34,097 bases of DNA. Origin: Bacillota bacterium. Lineage in GTDB: Bacteria; Bacillota; Clostridia; DSM-8532. The translations under genes and the position numbers were made by a program. Under the pieces are notes generated by a model, which saw only the letters and a program-made list of their open reading frames with translations, had not been told where the DNA came from and searched no databases. Below, in pieces: positions 25,588 to 32,088 of this stretch. The DNA lies in contig JAEYOK010000050.1 in NCBI GenBank assembly GCA_023411795.1, positions 1-34,097 on the forward strand, written 5' to 3'. Position 1 is the stretch's first letter. Each line of letters opens with the position of its first letter.

Positions 25588-27459
25588 TCAGGAAGCCTTT
25601 ACTCTGAAGGTGTTGTTTTCACCTATGGTGAAAGTCTGCCCCGCTGAAAGAACCACTTCTTGCAGAGCATCGAGTCTTTTTCCCCCTTCAAGAAAAGTTC
25701 CCTGGGATGAACCAAGATCCTTTAGCTTTATATACAAATTATTTTTTTCAATTGATATTTCACAATGAATCCGGCTGACACCGGGTAAGGCATTTGGAAA
25801 AACAATGTTGCAATAATCCGGATTTCTTCCAAAAACGACCTTCTTATCCGATAAAGGGAAAAATACATTTTGGTAGTAGCCCGATACCCCTTCTATACCC
25901 GAAATTATAGCCGTCCCCTGTTTCTGACCGATTCCTCCATATTCAGGTATTATGTTATTATTCCTCTCATAGACTCTTTCCTTTGCTACAAAAGAAGCTT
26001 GCTTATTAGTTTCCGTAACCATGGTTTTTGCAAGAAGGTCATGCCCTGCCAGTTTATCCCTGCCAAACAAGCAGATAGCCCCATTAGCAAGGCTAATAAC
26101 TCCCCCCAGGCTTATAGAAATCCAAGCACTTATAATACCGTAAGAATATTTAACGGCATTTCTTAGTAAAGCCTTATCGAGGCTTAGTGCATTTCCATTG
26201 CTATCGGTTACCTGAAGACCCAGCATACGCTTTCCAATAGTAGCTCTCCATTTTGAGGCTTCACAAAAGCTCCCATAAGCCGTACTGAAGGCAAATAGGA
26301 TTAAATAGTAATCACTTATGGTTTGCAACCCAATTAATTGCCATGCAAATACATAAAGAACTATCCCAAGTAATATTCCATCCAAAATCAGAGCGCCCAG
26401 TCTTTTTCCCAGAGCGGCTTTAACATAGCTATTTGATGGACTTGTTCTTTGCATTGCAATGGGCTTACTGTCCGTTACCCCCGAGAATTTACCTACAGAA
26501 TGCTCCCCTTTTAAAGCCGCCCTGAATTCTCCAATGGTTTGATATCGGTTATCTGCTTTTACCGATAAGGCCTTAACTATTGCCCTGTTCACATGCTGGG
26601 GCAAGCCCTGACATAATTCTGAAGGAGGAATCAGATCATCCTGATACATTCGCTGGGTCGCTTCGGGGGGGATTACTCCGGTAAGGCAATAATATAGTGT
26701 TCCGGCCAGAGCATATATGTCGGTAAAGGGCCCTTGCTTACCATGGCTACGATACTGCTCCTCGGGAGCAAATCCCCTTTTTAGAATTATGGAGAGGCTC
26801 TGGCTTTTTCCTTTGAGAGCGACCCTTGCGGCCCCAAAATCCAAAAGCTTCACTTTGCCGTTTTTACAAACATAAATATTGTCAGGACTGATATCCCGGT
26901 GAACGATACTCTGCCTGTGAATTTTCTCAAGGGCATCGAAAACAGGAAAGAGAAGACTGGAAGCCTCAGACCAGGGAAGCTTTCCACCCTTGCTCACAAT
27001 ATATCTTTTAAGATCGCAACCATCCAGATATTCCATAACATAATAAGCGGTTCGATTTTCTTCAAACAAAGCTGAAACTGAAATAATGTTGGAATCCTCA
27101 TTATATTTATAAATAATCCGTGCTTCTTCAAGAAACTTATTCAGCCCGTAATGATAATGTTCCTGATTGGTATGAACAGTCATCTCTGTAGTGCCCGGAA
27201 TACGGGTGGACAAGCCATCAGGCATATACTCCTTTATAGCAACCCTCTGATTCATCTTTAAATCATAGGCGACATAGGTAATACCAAAACCACCATGTCC
27301 CAAAACAGCACCCACCAGATACCGTCCATGAAGAATCGTATTCGGAGGAAGAGCAAATACAGGTTCTTGTGTAAATCCGACCATTGTTTGGCAGGAGGTA
27401 CAACGCCCGTTGCTTATGTATTCTTGCATGCATTTCAAACACAATTTGTTAATGTCCAA
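25588..27459 (-). CDS. Ser/Thr kinase with zinc ribbon, RDD membrane domain and FHA domain
   Basis: The 623-residue protein starts with TTG at 27459 (GGTGGTGAT upstream). Order of parts: zinc ribbon at 7-23 (CLKC, CTSC); kinase at about 46-310 with GHGGFGITY (54-62), the VAIKEY lysine (Lys76), HRDISPDN (Asp189), DFGAA (207) and APEEQY (231-236). An RDD-type membrane domain spans about 350-490 (RLGALILDGILLGI, WRATIGKRMLGLQV). A C-terminal FHA domain spans about 540-620 (VVFGRNPDYC, GVSRIHCEI, SSQGTFLEG). The catalytic loop has Ser where Lys is usual (HRDIS), as I recall for this bacterial subgroup. It should write phosphothreonine marks for the FHA proteins around it. Confidence 0.94.
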   Translation of the reverse strand: MDINKLCLKCMQEYISNGRCTSCQTMVGFTQEPVFALPPNTILHGRYLVGAVLGHGGFGITYVAYDLKMNQRVAIKEYMPDGLSTRIPGTTEMTVHTNQEHYHYGLNKFLEEARIIYKYNEDSNIISVSALFEENRTAYYVMEYLDGCDLKRYIVSKGGKLPWSEASSLLFPVFDALEKIHRQSIVHRDISPDNIYVCKNGKVKLLDFGAARVALKGKSQSLSIILKRGFAPEEQYRSHGKQGPFTDIYALAGTLYYCLTGVIPPEATQRMYQDDLIPPSELCQGLPQHVNRAIVKALSVKADNRYQTIGEFRAALKGEHSVGKFSGVTDSKPIAMQRTSPSNSYVKAALGKRLGALILDGILLGIVLYVFAWQLIGLQTISDYYLILFAFSTAYGSFCEASKWRATIGKRMLGLQVTDSNGNALSLDKALLRNAVKYSYGIISAWISISLGGVISLANGAICLFGRDKLAGHDLLAKTMVTETNKQASFVAKERVYERNNNIIPEYGGIGQKQGTAIISGIEGVSGYYQNVFFPLSDKKVVFGRNPDYCNIVFPNALPGVSRIHCEISIEKNNLYIKLKDLGSSQGTFLEGGKRLDALQEVVLSAGQTFTIGENNTFRVKAS

Positions 27460-27485
27460 GTTGATATCACCACCGAATATGACTT

Positions 27486-28766
27486 TTATTGATACCTGAT
27501 TTCAAAGAGGGCTCCCTGCCTGCTACCCAGATAGAACTGCTGTCCGTTCTCCAGCTTGACGCTGTTTCCCGGTGTCAATCTTTCGTTGGAGCCTAAGAAG
27601 GTTCCATAGGAGGAGCCATCATCACTCAACAAGACTAAATTGTCTTCAATCTTCAAAGTACAGTGTTTGCGGCTAATCCCTTTAGTTGTCTGTGGAAATA
27701 TGATATTAGCAATCTTTGTGTCACGTCCGAATACGGTCTTTCCATTGTTCAACGGAAAAGTTTTCCCTGCATATTCACCTGACAAACCATACAAAACAGG
27801 CTTTCCATAAACAGGAGAAGGGGCATTGACTACGTTTCCGGAGGATACCATTACAATCTGCTGAATGCCTTTGTTCATAAGAAACAGCAAGGCAACCCAG
27901 GCCAAAGCGATGAGAATATAGTGCATCAAGCTTCCATAAACACCAAAATCGATAATGACAATGCCGGAATTCCAAACAAAGTGAAGCGACACAGAAATTG
28001 CAAAATATTTTAAAAACTCGATATTAAAAAAATGTTTGCTCTCAAGCTTGCTGCTGCCTTTCACCATTGCAAGGGCACCGCCGGTAATGGCTGCCCAGGC
28101 CACATGCATGCCGGGGGCAAGTATTCCCCGAAGAATTATGGTATTAATTGAATTGCTCTCGAATGCATAGCCTGCAGATTCAATAGCAGCAAAGCCCGCG
28201 CCTACAGCACCCCCAATGAGAATACCGTTTAAGATGTATTTATTTTTATTGCCCTTTTTCAAGAAAAGTGCCAATGCTGCAACCTTTGCAGGTTCCTCGG
28301 AAAAAGGAGCAAAGCTGGCTGGACCATTAGGAACCACATAGCTGAAGAGAATCGTAAAAAGAATGGATATGACTCCACCTAAAAGGAACATCTTGATTAC
28401 ATCGTAAAACGGGATATTTCTTGGGACATTCAACTCCCAGAAGAAAATAAGTACGGCTATGGGAGTTGCAAAGGAACCGGCGATAATAAACATCGGCACC
28501 ATTTTGGGACCGATATAACTAAGTGCAATAAAAGACAATAAAGTTATAAGCAGACCTGCTATCAAAACCCTGAAGAAAAGCCATGGTTTTTTCCATTCCG
28601 AAAGCATTTCCCATTCTTTCGGTGTACTGAGCTCGGTTCCTGCGATGAACATACGCTCCCCGTCTTGCTTATTGTGGGGTTTAAAAACATCTGAAAACAC
28701 ATCACCTAGCTTCAGGCTGGATTCCAGTCCTTTCTTGAAAAATACAGTATTTCCTTCCGGTTTCAT
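27486..28766 (-). CDS. PrsW-type intramembrane protease fused to FHA domain
   Basis: The 426-residue protein has a cytosolic N-terminus of about 60 residues, then some eight membrane helices. They carry the PrsW motifs: FSEEPAKV (Glu157-Glu158), GFAAIESAGY (Glu196), MHVAW (His221) and LHFVWN (His262). PrsW is a membrane-embedded metalloprotease known for site-1 cleavage of anti-sigma factors. Unusually, a C-terminal FHA domain follows at about 340-425 (TVFGRDTKIANIIFP, GISRKHCTL, SSYGTFLG). TAGGAGGT lies seven bases before the ATG. It is 18 bases from the protease gene and 26 from the kinase, so it is in one operon. Confidence 0.92.
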   Translation of the reverse strand: MKPEGNTVFFKKGLESSLKLGDVFSDVFKPHNKQDGERMFIAGTELSTPKEWEMLSEWKKPWLFFRVLIAGLLITLLSFIALSYIGPKMVPMFIIAGSFATPIAVLIFFWELNVPRNIPFYDVIKMFLLGGVISILFTILFSYVVPNGPASFAPFSEEPAKVAALALFLKKGNKNKYILNGILIGGAVGAGFAAIESAGYAFESNSINTIILRGILAPGMHVAWAAITGGALAMVKGSSKLESKHFFNIEFLKYFAISVSLHFVWNSGIVIIDFGVYGSLMHYILIALAWVALLFLMNKGIQQIVMVSSGNVVNAPSPVYGKPVLYGLSGEYAGKTFPLNNGKTVFGRDTKIANIIFPQTTKGISRKHCTLKIEDNLVLLSDDGSSYGTFLGSNERLTPGNSVKLENGQQFYLGSRQGALFEIRYQ

Positions 28767-28784
28767 GAACGTACCTCCTAGCTA

Positions 28785-30101
28785 TTATAAAACCTTGAAC
28801 ATATTCTTGTGGCTTGCCAGGTAAAAGCTATCCCCTCTTTTAAGGGTATAAGGCTGATTAGGAGTAAGCTTTGTTCCATTCTCAAGATAGGTTCCATAGC
28901 TGGACTGGCAATCAATCAACAAGACAGTTCCTGCTGCCGGTCTGATTTCGCAATGAACCGAGCTGATTCCCGGCGTATCTTTTGGAAATACCACCTGGCA
29001 TCTTCGGGGATCTCTTCCCATTACAATTCTGTTACGAATCTTGAAGCTGTTGTTAATAAAGAATCCGGATATACAAAGTACCTCCGGTTCGGAAGCTCCG
29101 TTAATAGCGTCTCCACCCGAGTCAGCTCCTGAGAAACCCTGTGGAGCTCCACCTTCTCCTGAAGTCTTCTTTTTCTTTGATTTAATTATATATCCCACAA
29201 GGGCCGCAGCCCCGGCCAAACCCGCAATAATAAATAGATAGGAATTGTTATTTGGGGAAGGTACTTCAGGATTGTTTTCCTCAGATGGATTTCCCGGTGA
29301 AGTATTAGGATTCGGCTCGCTCTGTGGGTCTTCCTTTCCCGAGGCAGAACCGCCTTTTTCATATTCAAAGTCCTGCTGATCCAGAAAAGCCACAATATAA
29401 TCTATATGGATAGAGCCGGTATAACCGTTAGAACGGCTACCCACTTCTTCTACCGCGGTTATGGTATTAACCCCGATTACATATCCATCTTCAGTAACCA
29501 ATGGACCTCCCGAGTTGCCTCCATGAATAACGGCATCAGTCTGAAAACATTCTGCTCCATCACTCACAACCTTAAGTTTACTAATAACTCCCTTGGTCAG
29601 CGTCATATCATCTATTTCAGAGGGCAAATCATCAGCATTGTCTGACATTTGATCTGCTATAGCGGGAAAACCCAAAGCATATACATCCTGAGCAATTTCC
29701 ACATGTTCCGAGGATAAAAGAGGAAGTGGTATGCGCTCTGTAACGGGGCGTTCAGTTACCAGTATTGCCAGATCAGGTGACGTCCATTGAGCAACGACCT
29801 CAGCCTTAACGAAGTTCCCTTCTATCTCACCATTTTGATTGAGCCTTAAAAAATCAAGAACAAGATATACACCATCCTCACAACCTTCAATGACATGGTT
29901 GTTGGTAATGAATACTTGAGGCGCCTCACCGCTTTTACCAACTGCAAAGGCGGTTCCTATAAAGCTATTGTTACCATTGGTACAAAAGACTCGGGCAACC
30001 CCTCTCCGCGCCTCATCAATGGCAGAGGCAGCAGTAACGGGTATCGTAATTGTAAGCAGCATAACAGCTGCGATAAGGACGCAAAGCACCCTTTTAAGCA
30101 T
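28785..30101 (-). CDS. Exported trypsin-like protease, membrane-anchored, with FHA domain
   Basis: The 438-residue protein is started at the ATG at 30101 (GGGGAGGG eight bases upstream). It has a signal peptide at 1-25. A trypsin/HtrA-like fold at about 30-245 has the full triad: His69 in TNNHVIEG, Asp110 in SPDLAIL, Ser197 in HGGNSGGPL. A Pro/Asn/Ser linker leads to one membrane helix at about 288-308 (LFIIAGLAGAAALVGYII), a Gly-rich piece, and an internal FHA domain at about 350-438 (IVMGRDPRRC, GISSVHCEI, SSYGTYLENG). It lacks a PDZ domain, unlike typical HtrA. The external protease joined to an internal phosphothreonine reader suggests sensing or cleavage at the surface under internal control. 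Confidence 0.93.
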   Translation of the reverse strand: MLKRVLCVLIAAVMLLTITIPVTAASAIDEARRGVARVFCTNGNNSFIGTAFAVGKSGEAPQVFITNNHVIEGCEDGVYLVLDFLRLNQNGEIEGNFVKAEVVAQWTSPDLAILVTERPVTERIPLPLLSSEHVEIAQDVYALGFPAIADQMSDNADDLPSEIDDMTLTKGVISKLKVVSDGAECFQTDAVIHGGNSGGPLVTEDGYVIGVNTITAVEEVGSRSNGYTGSIHIDYIVAFLDQQDFEYEKGGSASGKEDPQSEPNPNTSPGNPSEENNPEVPSPNNNSYLFIIAGLAGAAALVGYIIKSKKKKTSGEGGAPQGFSGADSGGDAINGASEPEVLCISGFFINNSFKIRNRIVMGRDPRRCQVVFPKDTPGISSVHCEIRPAAGTVLLIDCQSSYGTYLENGTKLTPNQPYTLKRGDSFYLASHKNMFKVL

Positions 30102-30134
30102 CACTTTTCCCTCCCCGTACTTTTAACCCAATCA

Positions 30135-31184
30135 CTAGAGACATTCAATAATGATTGCAGTAAAGTTGTCCTGGCCTTTCCTGTTCTTAGATAGAATAAG
30201 GCTTTCGAGCTCAGATGCTGCCTCATATGGTATGAGCTTCATGGCGGCCAGGATTTCCTCGTCGGACAGGGTTCCGAAAACACCATCCGACATTAGAAGA
30301 ATTCTATCCCCTACTGCAAGCTGTATTGGTCTTACACTCCGATCAATCTTCTCCAGTTCACCCATACCGATATAGCTTGTGAGGGCGTTGCGCTGGGGAT
30401 CACTTCTGGCTTTATCCCATGAAATCTCCCCTTTTGCAGCTTTTTCATCCAGTTCCGAGGCATAGGTATGTTCCCTGTTGATCTGAGTTATGGCACCATT
30501 TCTTACGAGATATATTCGGCTATCCCCCACCGATATAAAATGGAGCTTCATTTCCTTAACCATTACTGCTACCAGGGTGGAACCACTTCTATCATTACAA
30601 TTTTTTAAGAAAGCATTTACTTCTCTATTGGTATTGGAAAGCATGCTTAAAAGCTCCTGAGATTCATCCGATTGAGCAGGTCTCGTCGTAAATTGACTTA
30701 ACATGGAGCGTGTCACCAGAGCACTGACCTCCGCTCCGTTAGACAACCCCCCCATACCGTCAGCCACAACGGCCAAAAGACCTTTCTCTTGGTACAAAGC
30801 CTTGTTGGACAAATCTGATATTCCAAAGCAGTCCTGCTGGCTCTCCCTTTTACCGATATTCTGCACATTTCCGATTTGGATTGAACCGGTCGGTACCACA
30901 TTCATGGGCTTTTCTCCTTCTCTCAGGACTCCCCGGGCTCCCCGGGAATTATGCTGAGCAGACCTCCGTCTCTTTAACAGGAAGAAAACAAGTACCACCA
31001 ATAAAAGCAATACTATCAAAGCTACCCCTAAGAGCAACGGATTTTGCACGATGCTCTCAAATAAGGATTTTGCTCCTTGAGCAGCAGGTTCTGAAACAGA
31101 AGGCTCACCTGTGACTATCGGAGTTGCGGGCAGTGCAGGGCTTGCCGTTGCCGTAGGGCTTACCGTTGCTGTAGGGCTTTCCAT
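30135..31184 (-). CDS. Membrane-anchored PP2C-family protein phosphatase
   Basis: The 349-residue product is read from MESPTATV (ATG at 31184, GGAG eleven bases upstream), four bases after the preceding gene; the longer frame would overlap that gene. The N-terminus is a Thr/Ala/Pro-rich stretch with SPTAT-like repeats. A membrane helix lies at about 47-70 (PLLLGVALIVLLLLVVLVFFLL), then a basic stop-transfer. The PP2C domain spans about 100-349 with ESQQDCFG, VVADGMGGLSNG, SVGDSRIYLV, LMSDGVFG and GQDNFTAI. All metal Asp are present. The N-terminal piece should be outside and the catalytic domain inside. Confidence 0.92.
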   Translation of the reverse strand: MESPTATVSPTATASPALPATPIVTGEPSVSEPAAQGAKSLFESIVQNPLLLGVALIVLLLLVVLVFFLLKRRRSAQHNSRGARGVLREGEKPMNVVPTGSIQIGNVQNIGKRESQQDCFGISDLSNKALYQEKGLLAVVADGMGGLSNGAEVSALVTRSMLSQFTTRPAQSDESQELLSMLSNTNREVNAFLKNCNDRSGSTLVAVMVKEMKLHFISVGDSRIYLVRNGAITQINREHTYASELDEKAAKGEISWDKARSDPQRNALTSYIGMGELEKIDRSVRPIQLAVGDRILLMSDGVFGTLSDEEILAAMKLIPYEAASELESLILSKNRKGQDNFTAIIIECL

Positions 31185-31188
31185 AATT

Positions 31189-31770
31189 TTATTCACTCCA
31201 ATCAAACCTCTCTCCACAAAGCGGTATGAATACGAGCTTTGTTTCTCCAAGCTCGATGGTGTCATAAGGTGCTATCTCAGTGGTGTTAAAAAGAGCCTTT
31301 CCATTGAAGCGTACGATACTTCTTCCGTCTCCGGGTCTGAAATAAAAGATTTTATCCTTGGCATCGTAGCTAATAAACGCATGGTTTTCCCTGGAAATGG
31401 TATTATCTCCGTGGATGCAGATATCCATATTCTCGCCTCTGCCGATAGCGTTATTTTCTGAATGTATGCGGTAATCCCTTCCTTTATCATTTCCTTCAAT
31501 GCAAACAAACCATCCTACCACAGGATCTATGCCTGTTTTGTGTTTGATAAGCGCTACTGTACGTTCATTGTCGGCACTTGCTCCTTTGTTGGGAGTTGCC
31601 ATGGAGTATGTATGACCTGATGGTTGGGGTTCACGGGAAACCGGCATTGTAGGACCAACCTCCAGAGGCCGGGTCATGTTCACATTGGCTGATGAACTGT
31701 TACAGTTCGGACATTCCGGGAATTTGGACGCATCATAAAAGTGACCGTTGCTGCATTGTTTCATTTCCAT
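31189..31770 (-). CDS. Zinc-ribbon and FHA-domain adaptor protein
   Basis: The 193-residue protein is started at MEMKQCSNG (ATG at 31770, AAGGAGG eight bases upstream). A zinc-ribbon-like head (CSNGHFYD ... CPNC, residues 5-23) is followed by a flexible Pro/Ser/Thr region rich in possible phospho-acceptors (TRPLEVGPTMPVS, DNERTVALIK). The FHA domain is at about 95-185 (NAIGRGENMDICIHG, ISRENHAFI, GRSIVRFNGKAL). It is soluble. Such small FHA proteins often bind phosphorylated partners of kinases. First full gene of the tight seven-gene run. Confidence 0.9.
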   Translation of the reverse strand: MEMKQCSNGHFYDASKFPECPNCNSSSANVNMTRPLEVGPTMPVSREPQPSGHTYSMATPNKGASADNERTVALIKHKTGIDPVVGWFVCIEGNDKGRDYRIHSENNAIGRGENMDICIHGDNTISRENHAFISYDAKDKIFYFRPGDGRSIVRFNGKALFNTTEIAPYDTIELGETKLVFIPLCGERFDWSE

Positions 31771-31789
31771 AAATAAATCCTCCTTGAAA

Positions 31790-31966
31790 TTATAAGTCAA
31801 TTAAATTAAAATACTTACCATTTAAGATGGTTTGAGGTAGAAGTTGATGGGGTGATAGCTCCTGCTGCTTCTTCTGCCAACCGCAATTGGGACAGGAATC
31901 TTCTTTATTCTCAGCCTTTGACATACAGCCCATACAAAGCTGATTAGCATCAAAATGATCGCTCAC
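31790..31966 (-). pseudogene. 5' remnant of a Ser/Thr kinase (zinc ribbon and kinase start)
   Basis: A 58-codon frame (GTG at 31966) reads a zinc ribbon (LCMGCMSKAE ... SCPNCGW), then LPQTILNGKY. It stops soon after, where a kinase would continue to its glycine loop. The kinase at 27459 begins the same way (CLKC ... CTSC ... LPPNTILHGRYLVG). It is most likely a truncated kinase head. It could still be a short zinc-ribbon protein translated ahead of the FHA gene, as GGGGGAA lies before the GTG. Confidence 0.7.
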
Positions 31967-31994
31967 TTTTGGTATTCCCCCAGGAAATCAATCT

Positions 31995-32024
31995 TTTATA
32001 TTTACTATAAAATACTTTTTACAA
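31995..32024 (-). promoter_or_regulatory. Candidate promoter of the FHA-kinase cluster
   Basis: TTGTAA (32019-32024) and TATAAA (31995-32000) are 18 bases apart. Transcription near 31988 would cover the kinase remnant and all seven genes. I saw no other good promoter inside the run, whose genes are 1 to 40 bases apart. Confidence 0.55.
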
Positions 32025-32030
32025 CTTGTG

Positions 32031-32049
32031 TTCCTATTGTTTATAGGAA
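32031..32049. promoter_or_regulatory. Inverted repeat just upstream of the cluster promoter
   Basis: A perfect 7-bp repeat, TTCCTAT / ATAGGAA, has a 5-base spacer, six bases from the -35 box. It is not followed by a T-run, so an operator is more likely than a terminator for the upstream kinase gene. Confidence 0.4.
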
Positions 32050-32088
32050 TCCTATGAAACTAGCCTCGGTTACTCATTTCAATTGCCT

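Noticed and set aside
23271..31770. Type VI or type VII secretion locus, where FHA, kinase and PP2C genes also occur
   Set aside because: No sheath, Hcp, VgrG, EssC/FtsK-type ATPase or WXG100 genes are visible in the window.
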